From Gnomoniopsis sp. IMI 355080 (taxonomy: Eukaryota; Ascomycota; Sordariomycetes; Diaporthales; Gnomoniaceae), in assembly GCA_027946555.1 (NCBI GenBank), contig JAPEVC010000088.1, positions 1-64,000 on the forward strand: a DNA stretch of 64,000 nt, written 5' to 3'. The notes below the pieces were generated by a model, which searched no databases, was not told the origin of the DNA, and worked only from the letters and a program-made list of their open reading frames with translations. Each line of letters opens with the position of its first letter. Position 1 is the stretch's first letter. Made by a program: the position numbers and the translations under genes. Shown piece after piece: positions 20,860 through 32,529 of this stretch.

Positions 20860-22420
20860 TCATATGTCCGTAACCGTAAAACTCATCAGACTCCCGACCG
20901 CCAGACCTGCCACAAGACACAGTCCCATGAATCCTCCTGCAGCCTCTCTTTCTCCCTCATCGACACCTTCCGCTGCTGCCATCATGGAGTTGCTTGCCAA
21001 CCACCCGTTACTCATACCAAACGGCACCTGGACCAACACCAAATAAAACAGGTCGCTGCTCACCACGGCGCCGCCGCCATGCAAGTTACATAAAAGATAC
21101 AGCGGCAAGAATGCAAACCTCGCACACCCAAACAAGAACAGTACGACCGGCTGACGGCGGATGCCCTCGTTGAATGCACCTCCAGTGAACATCCGTCCGG
21201 CAAGATCGCCCGCATTCCAGCAGAAGAAGCCAAGCGGGATGAAAACCTCTGAATCAAAGAGACGCGAATGCGGTTGGCCGTGGGTAGAGAGGATCTTCCC
21301 CGTGAAGACGGGGAAGAAGGCAATGGTCGCCACGAAGCAGATGGCCACGGAGCCGGCTTCCCAGTGGAGTTTCCGGCAGAGCGTGGCGAGCCCGACGATT
21401 CTGCGGGTGGAGGGAGACTGGTGCTCGTCATCCTGCGCGGCGTTGCGACTTGCAATGAGACGCTGGTAGCGTTTAGAAAGTGGGAAGAAAGAGACGAGAG
21501 TGATAATCGAGACAATGACGGCGGTGAGGAAGTAGATGAAAGCCGAGGAGCTGATGGTATCTGGCCCTTGCGGCTTGCCATCTTCGGTAGCCGCGCTGGG
21601 CGGGGGGTGTGAGGACGATTGCGGTACGACCAACACCGAGACCATCTGCGCCAGGGACGGGAGTACGCCAGCCAGGCCCTGGCCCACCATGACGGCCTGG
21701 GTATACTCGCCGCGGCCAAACCCCGCCGCAAAGGCGAATGCTCCATTCTGGAACAGGCCCGTCGCCAGGGCCGCTAGCCAGACATCCACCAATACGAATG
21801 CAAGGTATGCATCTGGCGAGATATCACGGTACGACGTCGTGGAAATGGTGAGCAAGACAAAGGCCACGGTGTTTATGACGAGTCCGAGTTTTATGCGGCT
21901 GGCGTAGTTCGCTGTGCGCTGGAGTTTGGTCAGGAGCAGGGTCACGACGAGGTTGGTGATGGTCGAGACGGTGAGGACCGAAGATTGGAACGTGCGCGCC
22001 AGGGAAGGACGCGCCGTGAAGCGGAAGTTGAAGTAGGGCGAAGCGGCGAGGAACATGTTCCTGGGGAACACAGAGGTTGTCAGCGCATATTGCGGTGTTA
22101 CGTGCAGGACTTGCCCGCGGATGGAAAGGGAAAAAAAAGAAAAAGTCTCCTGCTTACCAAGCCCAGAGCATAGCTACGCCAACAAGAGCGAAGATGGTAT
22201 ACTCGAACCACGAGAAGGGCACTTCAGTCGCCTTGTGCGCCTCGCCCTCGCTCTCTGGGGTGTGTCCGGTCTCGTCGACATTGTCGCTCGACGTTCGCAA
22301 CGGCTCGTACTCGTCTGGGTTGGCGTCGCGGGTGTCCTTCGCGGACGAACTACCAGCCAAGATGTTTCGTAGCCGGTCCATGGTGATGCTCTCTGTGAAA
22401 GTGGTGACAGTTGGTGGCAT
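20860..22420 (-). CDS. FUN26: Equilibrative nucleoside transporter (SLC29/Fun26-like)
   Basis: Two exons (22420-22158 and 22060-20860) joined across a 97-bp GTAAGC...CCCAG intron give 487 residues. The splice restores the signature of the first transmembrane segment, AMLWAWNMFLAASPYF, where the WNMF-x-A-x-PYF pattern is diagnostic of equilibrative nucleoside transporters. About ten further hydrophobic segments follow, with a hydrophilic central loop (residues about 235-330) and the late motif GMSNGWLASNSMM, matching the conserved GxTNGY/W block. Residues 1-70 form a cytosolic acidic/Ser-rich tail with a possible acidic dileucine-type sorting signal (DEYEPL). In yeast the homologue Fun26 exports nucleosides from the vacuole. 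The true start could also be the ATG 13 codons downstream (MDRLRN). Confident family call. Confidence 0.93.
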
Positions 22421-23497
22421 GCCCTGGAGGAGGCTGGCGGCTGAAGAACCGGTTGTCTGCTAGGCACAGACACCCCTTGCTTCCGCGACACAGTACAATG
22501 CCTGTGTTCAGCGATGGAGGGCCACAGTAAGATCGGGTTCCCGTCGTGTGGTCACACGGCAGAGTCAGCTGGTGAATCCGAAGTCGTCGTGTGCCGGCCG
22601 TGCAGGAAAGTCATGAATCACAAGGACGGACGTTGAATGCGGATCAAATGGCGGGGTCGTCATTGGATCCCCCCCACGCACGGCAAGACCCGCCCCCACA
22701 CCAGCTAGACCAGGAGGCTCCGGCCTGTCGGGTCCACTCCTGACTTCACCTGAACAACTACCTTCGAAAGACTAACAAGTAAGCGCTATACCTGGAATTC
22801 CAATGGACTGTGCCATCCAGCATTCCGTATCTACAGCCACATCCAGTGACTAGTTGCATTAATCGTGATATCTGATCTTCTATTTGGCCCGCCTCTTCGT
22901 CTCGTCTCCTTGCGTACGCAATTGCGACTTCTCTCGACCAAGGTACAGACCCACCAGGCCCATTATGCGGCCACACACGTGATAATTACATCCTGCAATG
23001 CAGGTATGTTGTGCATTGTTTGTTTGCTTCTTTCTTTCGCTTCTACTATGCGGTTGGGAAGATTTCTGTCTGAGTTATATCCGTTCTCGGTGCTGACCCT
23101 ACAAGACGGATGACTGTATATCACGACCGTGCTTCAAAGCCAAGGAGAAAATACCAGGATTACCGGCCTGTCACATTGCATGCCCTCTGCTCTTCCTGGT
23201 ATCATTACTGGACACAACACCTTCGATCTTATTTCACTTTTCCATTTCACAAAACAGTCAACTCTGGAGACGAAATAACTTGCATTTGTACGTATTGCTC
23301 GACCTCTGATTGGCAGCTCCTGATGTCGATGAAAGCTGTGACGGCACTTGGGTACATTTATTGTAGAAACTCACTACTCAACCCGAGCCGAATCTTGGAT
23401 GGATTTCAAGTTTGTGCCGTAAGATTGTACCAATTCAAATAAGTCGCACTCTCTCAACGTCCTAGTGACGCTGAATGTGTACTACTAAACCGTATGC
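22421..23497. other. Intergenic, no gene seen
   Basis: 1.1 kb upstream of the transporter gene and downstream of the next minus-strand gene. Only short frames are present. Confidence 0.55.
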
Positions 23498-24592
23498 TCA
23501 AGCCCAGTACGCCTGTCTTTCAGCACGTAAGAGAGCGCGGGACTGTTTCCATAAAATTTCCGTTTCCTCCAGTCTCGCTCGAAACACTCTTTCCTTGGAA
23601 ATCAATTTGCCAATCATCATCTTACGATCCACATTAGAGCATTCGTCCGATTGTTCCAGTGCGTCCAGCTCAGCCAGCAAACTGCGCTCCTTATTCTCAA
23701 CGTTGTTTTTGAAATATTGTATCATCTTAAGCTCACCTGTAACGTTGCTCAGTGTTAGTTGCTCTCCATTCAAGGTCCCACATCCCTCCCGCCACTCCTC
23801 GATCTTGCCTGGCGGGTGTTTTGGTGATCTCGAGATGCGCTGCATGAATCCGTCGCTCTCATTTTCCTCCAGTTCCAATACCTCAACTATCTTTCCTTTG
23901 ATCATTGGGAAAGGCTTCCAGAGTGTTTGCGCCCTTTTCTGGGAAATACTTTCGTGATTGTAGAGCCGTGTCTCGCTGGTGGCGGAGAAAGGATGCGGTA
24001 TCACAACGCGGATTACCTGCTTTGCGGCTTGGTAGAAGGAAGGCAAAAGTTTCGAAGAGAAATTGCGGCGACAGGTACCGTTGGAGCTCTCTTTCTCATC
24101 TGCTGAGAGATCGGTGTTTTGACGTGCGAAGAAGTACACCCCACAGTCGTAGCCATGAAAGATCAAGTCTCGCGTCGGGTTGAGATAGACAGCGCCCTGA
24201 GCTGGCGTAGCGGTCTCTACAACGTCAAGCCTTGCGCGGATTTTTCTCGCCATACCATGACCAGTCAAGGAATGCTGTCGATGTCTGTCGATCAGGTCAA
24301 CTTGAGAGGTGGATGCGCGGTCGCTTGATCGACCCCGCGAAGAACCACTGGTCTCTCCAGGCTGTCTCAATGAGTACACATCGACTTTGGTGGGGTAGAA
24401 CTCCAGGGCGCATTCGCGAGTCTCGACGTTGACACTGAGAAGCGGGCTGGCGAGATGCGCAAAGGGCACCACGCGGCCATCCCATATGACCACCCGACGA
24501 CCAAACACCTCGTCGTTGAGGAAAAGACGCCAGACCTCGAGTCGTAACTCAGCGGAGAGCTCTGGAAACTTGTGTAACGTGGTGGTCGTCAT
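23498..24592 (-). CDS. 2EXR-domain protein
   Basis: Single-exon gene of 364 residues from the ATG at 24592; a longer frame reaches 24658 but only through a non-ATG codon. Right after MTTTT comes LHKFPELSAELRLEVWRLFL, the 2EXR signature (FPxLPxELRxxIW) of a large family expanded in Pezizomycotina. Other conserved 2EXR elements follow: a Pro-Leu-Leu-Ser-Val-Asn-Val-Glu-Thr-Arg block (residues 45-60) and YLNPTRDLIFHG around residues 140-150. The C-terminal third is helical and charged, likely coiled coil (ENKERSLLAELDALEQ). The function of the family is unknown. This is the second 2EXR-type gene of the window, the other being at 3181. Confidence 0.85.
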   Translation of the reverse strand: MTTTTLHKFPELSAELRLEVWRLFLNDEVFGRRVVIWDGRVVPFAHLASPLLSVNVETRECALEFYPTKVDVYSLRQPGETSGSSRGRSSDRASTSQVDLIDRHRQHSLTGHGMARKIRARLDVVETATPAQGAVYLNPTRDLIFHGYDCGVYFFARQNTDLSADEKESSNGTCRRNFSSKLLPSFYQAAKQVIRVVIPHPFSATSETRLYNHESISQKRAQTLWKPFPMIKGKIVEVLELEENESDGFMQRISRSPKHPPGKIEEWREGCGTLNGEQLTLSNVTGELKMIQYFKNNVENKERSLLAELDALEQSDECSNVDRKMMIGKLISKERVFRARLEETEILWKQSRALLRAERQAYWA

Positions 24593-25452
24593 CGTGGATT
24601 CGCTGGATTCTGGTCGGGTCGAATCAGTATGTAGAAAGTGAGGAAAGAAGAGGTTCAAACAAGTACTTACCAGCTGTCAATGACAACGGCGCTCTTGTGC
24701 GTTTGCGCGTTACGTCGAAAGAGAATGAAGTTTGGCCTGAGCTGCTTTTCGAATTGCAAAGGACGTGGTCAGTCTGGCAACTGAGAGGTGCGAAGGGAAA
24801 TTGCGGGTCCAATCGCCTACCAACAGCAGGTGAAAGGCGGTGTTTGCTCGCGTCGGCTTGCACAGATTGACGGTGGTATTTTACGTCGATGAACCGGGTT
24901 GGCACCGGTGCGTGGATACAGAAGAAGTGAGTTGCTGACGAGATGAAATTGAGTGAGGTGCAAATCGAAGACTTTGATTTTGAACAAGTGAAGGTTGGAA
25001 ACGCGTGGAATGGCGGCTGACGACTGGAAAGCAGGAAACAAAGAGTTCAAGCCACTGTTGGGTCCAAACAGATCCTTTCAAGCACCCACCTGACGTATCT
25101 GCATGTCTTATGCAGGCAAACACCCCCCAAACATCACAGATGAACCTCATGTGAGTTCATTGGTTCTTTCAATAAATATGATAGTAGTCTACTGCAACAT
25201 CTGGATGAGCTTCTGCCTAACATGGCAACACGAAGATAATCGCTGCCTCGTTCCGCGGCCCTCTCTGCGCTGTGCAAAACCAATACTGCAAGACCTTCCT
25301 ACCTCGGCAATCTCCTCATGATCGCAGTCCTATGGAACCCAAGAGGCTTCTCGCCCCGATCGCGACACATCTCTGCTCTGCCGAAGATTGTTAGCTACCT
25401 GCCTCGCTCCAAGTCTACACATTCATGGACGAGCAGTGACACTCGTTGGTAC
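24593..25452. other. Intergenic, no gene seen
   Basis: 860 bp between the 2EXR gene start and the acetyltransferase stop. No coding signal was seen. Confidence 0.55.
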
Positions 25453-26228
25453 TTACCCCAAGTCCTTTTCGTCAATCAGACCAGTATCTTCAAGTGGAAA
25501 TTGGTACATGTCAATGTCCTCAAAGCCAAATTTCTTGTAGAGAGAGTACGCATGTGGTGAGGCCTCCAAGAACGCAGGAACTTGCTCTTTGTCTGCGAGC
25601 TCAACACCCCATTGCAGAAGCGCGCTCGCGGCGCCTAAGCCTCTGTGGTTAGGATGGCAGACAAACGTGCCAAGATCTGTGAGATTTATCATCAGCATGC
25701 GAGATAGCCCGCAGGAGTCGTCTTCCGATGGTATAGAAATTACAGGACGAGCCAGAAGACTGGGGCCATGAACTCACGTAGACACCGCTCACCACGCATC
25801 GTCTCCCGCCGGAACTGATCCATCTTTCCCATGAATGTCCGCATCAAATCCAAGTTTACGCCCTCTCCCAGCTCCTCTTGTGTTATCTCTTCCCGTTTCA
25901 TGTCATAAACCTCGACTGGTAACGATTCTTTTACAAACTTCCACTTGGCAAAGGCGATGATCTCTGGCTCCTCGCCGTTGGGTGCCGCCAGCTCTACAAC
26001 TTTGAGATAGACTTGCACAGACGAGGAGGAGGAAGAATCGCCGGGAGAGAGATCATTTCGAAGCCTGCAGATATACTTCTCCCTTGCCGAGGGGCTGGCG
26101 CCGCCTGGGTACCAATGCTGGTGTAATACTGTTGTGCTGAAGCCGTCAAAGTAGATGCGCGCGATGGCATCAAGGGAGTCGTTCATTGTCGCATCACGCA
26201 CACGGATTGATCTCGTTTGGGATCCCAT
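25453..26228 (-). CDS. GNAT-family N-acetyltransferase
   Basis: Two exons (26228-25778 and 25676-25453) with a 101-bp GTGAGT...CACAG intron give 224 residues. The start ATG at 26228 (MGSQTRSIRVRDATMND) is the first ATG in frame; upstream the frame opens only with GTG. N-terminal IRVRDATMNDSLDAIARIYFDGF is the usual GNAT beta1-alpha1. The junction restores LGTFVCHPNHRGLGAASALL, the acetyl-CoA binding motif A (R-x-x-G-x-G/A), followed by FLEASPHAYSLYKKFGFE, the classical motif B ending in YxxxGF. This organisation, with an insertion of about 60 residues before motif A, is typical of fungal acetyltransferases of unknown, often small-molecule, substrate. Substrate cannot be predicted. Confidence 0.88.
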
Positions 26229-26896
26229 TGTGTGGATTGTCACAATTCCTGTCGTGGATGATACTACACGATGTAGGTGACTGGTCTGTTTGATGGATCA
26301 CCTCGTCGGCAGCGAACCATGCGGAAAGACCATCACTTTGATATGAGCAAGGTTGATCTGGACAGGACCAAATAGACATGGAAGAGTTAAAAATTTCAGA
26401 AAGAAAGGGTGCTCCCTTTGCACGAGGCGTGCGTAATTGGTCAATTGAATTAATCGAGGAATATATGGTGGCATCCGTCGAGTCACAATACGCGGCGTGA
26501 GTCATCACCGGAGATATCTGCGAATCCCTCTGGAACGTGACGCCCCTTTTATTCCTTCTTGAATAAATGCTAGAATCTTGACGAGCAGGGCCAAAATCGC
26601 GTCAATTACCTGAAGATAGGCGCCATGCAGTTCCAAAGGGGTCGGTCACAGCTGCGCTTATGCGCTGCTCGCACTTGCGCATGTATTAGTGCGCCAATCC
26701 ACAGTCCTCAAGTCACACTGCACATACTTGAACCGGAGAGAAAGTAAAACAGCGAAATGTCCAGATCGCTAGCATGAGTACCAAAATTCAGAGATAATAC
26801 GCTTAGGTCTCCCTGTCATACTGCGTGAACGTCGTGACAACAAATGAGCCATGGTTTGTTTTGTTTTGTGAACCAGACGTCCGGCTGGTGTATCCC
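26229..26896. other. Intergenic, no gene seen
   Basis: 668 bp between the acetyltransferase start and the haspin stop codon. It should hold the acetyltransferase promoter and the haspin 3' UTR. Confidence 0.55.
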
Positions 26897-28558
26897 TCAG
26901 ATTGCCAGAGGCCTGGTTTGCTTCCTGGGAGAACGTCGCAGGTGTGCATCTTCAGCCCCAGCCGTCCTTGTTTCTATGATACTCTCCTCACCCATGATAG
27001 AATACTCTTCGCTGACTCCACAACTCGCCAATTGGGCTTCCGTGATCCACCCGGCCTCGACTGCGAATTCAACAATGTCCTCCGCACTGGAAAACGACAT
27101 AATTTCCAAACACGCTTCGGGATCGAGGTGGGCCCAAAGCTCTTGGGTTTCCTTCTTGAAAGCTTTCAACTCTTTCTTGTCTCCCTGGAAGCTGGTGATA
27201 AGATAATCGTACAAGTAGGCTAACCAGAGTGCGTTGGTGTAAGGATGGTGTTGATACCAGGATATAGTCGAGCCATTGATGCTCTTCTCATAGGGCTTGT
27301 TGTGGGCTTCTGGGGGTACCCATATACGGTCGAAATTGATAAGGTAGGACCGCATTTGGCGGTAAACCTTGCACTGGTTTGCATGTGTGCTGGTAAATAA
27401 ACTCAAGTCTCGCTCAAGATCATGAGCTATAGGCGCTGAATTGAAAGCATCTGCGTCTTCGGCTCGTGAGAGGCCGTAATCGAGAATGGTCACGTCGAGG
27501 CCTGAGTAGCCGAAGCGGCACGGTGTCGCATCGGCCTTCGATCTTGATGGCCGCGATTGACGGAAGCAAATGTTGCCCTCGTGAAGATCGCGGTGCTTCC
27601 CTATGTTAGCTTACCGTCCATATACTATGCCGGGGGTACTTACTTCGAATCTAATCAGGTTCTCCGCCCTCGCAAGTGCCACCGTCACACCAAGGAAGAT
27701 GTCCCACATCTGGTCTGTAGAGTCAATCTCCAGGTCCTCCAATGCCGTGCCTGCGTCACCGAGTTCAACCACCAAAAATCGAGTGTCCTTCAAATACCGG
27801 CTTGGACTTGGGTAGAACTGCAACCGCCCAGGGTCCTTTCGTTTCATCTTTCTCTGGTAACTCTGGTGAGTCTCCAACAGAGCAGGTGTGGTTTTGCCTT
27901 GCACAAGATACTTCTCCTTGTAAACGACAAAACCCGGTATGTCGGCGACCAACTCAGATATCCGGAGCTCGCCCTCGAGGTCTTCCTCACTATGTGGTTC
28001 TTCGTCGACCAGTCCGGATTTTTGCTGGGCCTTTGTCTGGGGTTTTATTGGCGATTCGAGGCGGATGACTTTGATAATGCTGGTGCCGCGGTCGTTGCTA
28101 ATTCGATAGACCTCCGCGTAAGAGGCCTCGGCGATCTTCTCGATCCGGTCACCGAGAGGACAAACATCCTCCCATTCCAGAATTCGCAGAGCCTCCTGAT
28201 TCTCAAGCTCCTGGAGAGGCGTGGCTATGCTCGCCCTACCCTTTCTTTTAGATTGCTTTGGAGTTTCTGGTGCCCGTATGGGAGCTGATGCCGGTGGCGA
28301 TGCTGGTGTGAGCGATGGTTGTGGCACCAATCTCCTTCTCGTGGTGGGTTTCTCCTCATCCTGGATTTTGATATTTTTCACTTTTGCGGTGAGTTCCTTG
28401 ATCGAATCATCTTTGTCTGTGCTCCTAGTTTTGACCGTGGTGATCGACATATTTGGATCCAGCTCGCCCAAAGCCATGTGGCCACCGGCTGTCAGCTGAG
28501 GCTTCCGGGGCCTTTTGCCATACGTCCGAACCGAGGGTTTACGAGACATTCTTGTCAT
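26897..28558 (-). CDS. Haspin-like histone H3 Thr3 kinase
   Basis: Two exons (28558-27644 and 27595-26897) across a 48-bp GTAAGT...GGAAG intron give 537 residues. Residues 1-150 are basic and low complexity (MSRKPSVRTYGKRPR, with Ser/Pro/Lys). The divergent kinase domain follows: glycine-loop region GDRIEKIAEASYAEVYRI, Lys in SIIKVIRLE, hinge FLVVELGDAG, and the catalytic loop HRDLHEGNICF, which the splice creates exactly at its first residue. VTILDYGLSRA replaces the canonical DFG as in all haspins, and DLSLF...YRQMR follows near the C-terminus. Haspin phosphorylates histone H3 Thr3 at mitotic centromeres to recruit the chromosomal passenger complex. Two ATGs are close together (28558, 28549). 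Divergent from the CCDC47-like gene across 338 bp. Confidence 0.93.
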
Positions 28559-28896
28559 ATGCCAGACATCATTTGAGCGTTTAGGGGGGCAAGATTCAAT
28601 GAATTTGGAATGGCGGCACAAAGTCTTGGTCGCCGGAAAGTTTGACTGTCACTGACACCCTTTGAAGAATGACAGTGAGAGTGGTCTTGTCATTGGATCA
28701 AATGTAAAGAGACCGGACAGCATCATGCGGTGTTGGCAGGGCAACAGCCGGCCACTCGAGGTTGCCGGACCGAGCCGGTCAGCAGCAAGTAAGACCCCTG
28801 CAGGCTTCCCTCAGCTTGCCATGACCTCGCTGGCCAGTAGGATTTTCCCGCGACGCCCCCTTCTTGTCTGCTTCACCTCGCAAGACAACGACGACA
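28559..28896. promoter_or_regulatory. Compact bidirectional promoter (haspin / CCDC47-like)
   Basis: 338 bp separate the divergent start codons, so the two genes must share regulatory DNA. I recognise no specific operator. Confidence 0.6.
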
Positions 28897-30393
28897 ATGG
28901 CTGATGTTCTCAAGGGCCTCTTTGGAGGCAGCAAGCCATCTGCCACTCCTGAAGCCAGTGCAGACTCGGGTATGACCAATGACACTCCCAATTGCCCCAG
29001 AACAAGCTCCCAACAGGGATCGTGATGAGCTTTCGGTGCTGCTGATCTGGTGCTGACCTCGTCCCTTTGCCTCTCTTCGCAGACTTCGCCGACTTTGCAG
29101 AGGCCGCCGAACCTTCTCCCGAGCCCTTTGCCCCAGTGCAGGGAGGCGCCACTCTCGGTGCCAATGCGCCCATCGCCACCGGTCGTCCCTACACTAAATG
29201 GTACCGCCTCGATGAGCGATACAGCGTGAACGACTTCCGCGCCGAGGGCCTCATTCTCGCCTGCATCATCTTCATCTTCACTCTGCACATCTTCGGGTCG
29301 CGCATGAACAGAAGCAAAGCCAAGAAATGGATGAAGGCTCACTCCAAGACCCTCGCCTCCGAGTTCGCCCTCATCGGCTTTGACAACCGGCCCACTGCTA
29401 GGATTGGCGAAGGCGATGCCGAGGATCTCGCCGAGCCTGAGAAGGCCCTCAAGGAGAAGTCCCTCTTTGAGTTCTCCACCTACGCTACCGGCCGCCAGAA
29501 TGTTGCCTTCATGGATGCCAAGCTCACCCTAATTCGCCGCTTCAACCCGCTGATGTCCGCTGCTGAGGCTGCTCTGAGCTTGTTCTGGGAGAGCTTCACT
29601 ATGCCACAGGATACAGTGGAGGTCTCCATCTACCCCTTTGATGGAAAGGAGGACTTGTTGATCGCCGGTGCCCCTGGTACACACGAGCTGCGCTCCAAGG
29701 GAGCAAAGAGCACCTACGACGGATTTGTCTGGGCTATCGTCAACAAGGACCGCATGAAGCAAGTCCGTGACGACCGTTTCGATGTCTCTCTGACCTTCAC
29801 CAAGGACCACCAGAAGCTGCCCAATTGGTTGACCGTTATGAGCGAGAGCGCCGAGATCACTAGCCTTCTGCTCACCCCGGAACTCGCCAAGGCTGCCGAG
29901 TCCGCTGGAGAGCTGCTGGACTATTTGATTGTTTCTGACCAGCCTACCGACAGGCCCAAGACGTACGTGGACGGCTCTGCCCCACCAGATCTATTGAAGA
30001 CACTAACAATGATTCCACAGACTCGAAGAGACCGCCCCCCGTAAGCGCGTCATCTTGAAATATCACCTGCCCTCCGACAACAACTATGCGCCACTCCTGC
30101 CCATTTTCCAGTACGCCGTCCGGCTGATCGACCAGCTCGCAAAGGATGCCCACTTCCGCCCTGAGGTTCTCAAGAAGGTGAAGAGCATCCGTGACCAGAC
30201 CATCAAGGATATTCAAAAAGCCGACCTGGAGGAGAAGTCCGAGGAGCGCAACTACGAGCGCGAGAAGGCCAAAAAGGCCAAGCGTGACGCCGAGCTGGCA
30301 GCGCTCGACGCAAAGGGCCAGAAGAAGTATCTCGAGAAGGAGCGGGAGAAGGAACAGCGCAAGCAACAGAAGAAGATGACGTCGCGCGGATGA
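28897..30393 (+). CDS. CCDC47-like ER membrane protein (DUF1682)
   Basis: Three exons (28897-28969, 29083-29962, 30021-30393; introns of 113 and 58 bp with GTATGA...CGCAG and GTACGT...CACAG) give 441 residues. After a short acidic N-terminus comes one membrane segment, EGLILACIIFIFTLHIFGS (residues about 75-95). The DUF1682 body follows, with KAKKWMKAHSKTLASEFALIGFD, RFNPLMSAAEAALSLFWE and ILKYHLPSDNNYAPLLPIF. The C-terminus is a long Lys/Glu/Arg helix ending KKMTSRG. The mammalian homologue CCDC47 is the PAT10 subunit of the PAT chaperone for multipass membrane proteins at the ER and binds calcium. The fungal protein is presumably in the same ER role. Secure family assignment. Confidence 0.93.
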
Positions 30394-30733
30394 GAGTTTG
30401 GCACCGAGAGCCAAGGCTGGAGAAACGTAACTGTAATGCTGCAAAGATTCTCTTTGTTTGGGTTTACAAAAGACAAAAATTGGGCGGGTAGTTTTTGACT
30501 GTGGTGTAAATTGAATAAGCATGTACGATGTTGGAACTGTGGCAAGCACTTAGCAGTATCAAGGGTTCGAATGCGCTATCGCATGTCCTGAGGCGTCTCT
30601 AGCAGCCTCAAGAATGAGAGTAGCCAGTGATGGTCACCCGCGGCATGGCTTGCCATGTCTTACAAATTTAGTGACTCGATAGTATACCAAATACAAAGTG
30701 CTCCGCCCGCAAGTCCACCATCAAAAGCTGCAC
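30394..30733. other. Convergent intergenic region
   Basis: 340 bp between the stops of the CCDC47-like and ECM15-like genes. No coding signal was seen. Confidence 0.6.
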
Positions 30734-31292
30734 CTACTTCTCAGCCAGGAGATCCTCCACCCTCTTCACCTTATCGGCAGCAGTCTGCTTCTTGTCCGTT
30801 CTACCCAATAAGTCAGCACTCAGAACATGGCTCTGGAAGAATACGGCTCCCATCTCCCCTTGTTCAGGTCCGTACTGAAATCACTCTCCTGCCCCTCCTC
30901 TCCTTGCGCATCACCCAAGTAAAAAAAGAGACACAAACTCACCTAGTCCCAACCCGCATACTGCTCTGGATCCTCACCACACCCATCTCATGCACAGCCT
31001 GATGCGCCTGTCCCACAACCTTCATGACCTGGTCCCAGGAGCCCTCCACGGTCGTGCCGGCCGAATGCATCGTATACGTCAGCCCAGAGGCCTTGAGGAG
31101 CTTCTGCACTTCGGCAACTTCCTTGGCCACCGAGAGGGTGCCGGTGCCAACCTGATGGGTAATGTGAGCGGCATCACAACAGCGGGGAAGAGGGGATTTA
31201 TGAAAGAGCTAGCTAGGTATGGGGATGCTTACGGGCACCAAGCAGAAGTCGACGTAGCAGCGCTCTGGCGTGGCGATGCTGGAGTAATCCAT
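30734..31292 (-). CDS. ECM15: Ecm15/UPF0045-type thiamine-binding-fold protein
   Basis: Three exons (31292-31233, 31151-30943, 30800-30734) with introns of 81 bp (GTAAGC...ATCAG) and 142 bp (GTGAGT...GGTAG) give 111 residues starting MDYSSIATPERCYVDFCLVP. The core VGTGTLSVAKEVAEVQKLLK, then GLTYTMHSAGTTVEGSWDQV and the terminal block TDKKQTAADKVKRVEDLLAE match the UPF0045/MTH1187 family (yeast Ecm15, bacterial YqgV), small ferredoxin-like proteins that assemble into tetramers and bind thiamine-related ligands. Physiological role in fungi is not established. Exon structure is inferred from protein continuity; both junctions restore conserved residues. Confidence 0.92.
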
Positions 31293-32529
31293 CCTGCCTG
31301 TGGCTCGGTGTGAGAATATGGCGCGCGTGGTGGGGCGGAGGAGACTGCTTGGGCGCAGCAGAAGTCGATTCATGAGATGCGTTCTGTTAGGTCGGTACCT
31401 AGGTCAGGATGAAAATTAACGGCGAGGGTTCGAGGTCTTGTGTCAATGGTTTGTATGTGTGTTTGTTTTGAGCAAGACCCGGACACAACTCCGAAGTCGC
31501 CCGGGAAAATCGGAGCCCGGTCGACTGACATTCGCAACGCATCACCCGGGGAGTCGGCTCCGATATTCATGCTTATACCCGAATTAAATAAAAGCTTCCA
31601 ATATCTTTAGCATTTGTAGATCAAAGCCACCTCTCTGTTCAAGCAGATACTGTAGATTTGATACTAGATTATTTCTCTGAAGATATACAAATGAGTATAT
31701 CATGTGTATTCAAGCTAATATACGCCGCGGCATGATCAGGTAACGGTGAAAACCCTAGCCATCCGTCTAGCTACTAAGATTAGATAGTTAAGTGGAGTAC
31801 GCAGTCGCCGCTAAATTTATACAGATAATAAGTTAATTTACGGAAAGATTGGTAGAGGAGGTGGTGACTCCTAATAGAAATACTTGGGCAGATCGTGCTG
31901 AGAGTGAAAGGTCCGGCGTGACTCTGGTTACGGTATTATGGATAAGCGCCGCCATCTGCGAGCTGGCTGGTCGCCTTGTGAGATCAATTATACAGACTCT
32001 GGCAGAGAATAACGAAGTCTACCGCGAGAAAAAGAAGGTCAAAAGGTTTTAATCAGTAGATCTAGGAGGGTGGTAAAGGGCGAGAAGTATGGATGAGCTC
32101 CATGATATGGAGCAGGAGGCAGATGGAGATGGTAGAGTATACTACGGCCAAAAATATCTGGCCATTGGCAAAGAAAATCAATCCGCGACTGATTTTTAGC
32201 CAGAGTGACGAGTCCTCTGCGCTGACAGAAGTGGAAGGGACAAAACTTCTGTACGCTGCCAGCATTTACACGGGCCCTAGTCTTCCATTGGCAGTGACAT
32301 GCCCCTTGTTGATAACAGCTGGTTTAAGGACTGGCTTTGCAGCCAGTCTAGTCCACTATATGGCACCCTTATCGCCGGATTCTATATTCACGGATTATTC
32401 AATTGCTCTGCCCGATGGACTGATCATGGACATATCCTGGGCCAAAGGCACACCCCAACGGCAACCGCTTGTGTTTATGCAAACTTGTAACTTACGATGT
32501 GATGGGGTGAGTTTTCAGAACCTCACTGA
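31293..32529. other. Intergenic with AT-rich island and fragmented frames
   Basis: 31560-31860 is strongly AT-rich, as in RIP-mutated or relic repeats. From 31849 to 32578 short plus-strand frames (31849-32052, 32093-32578) with hydrophobic stretches may be the eroded 5' part of the broken membrane-protein gene that follows. I could not join them by splicing. Confidence 0.45.

Noticed and set aside
32062..32265. Minus-strand hydrophobic frame (67 codons)
   Set aside because: Contains a plausible membrane helix but is very short, isolated and opposite to the plus-strand relic; no family match.
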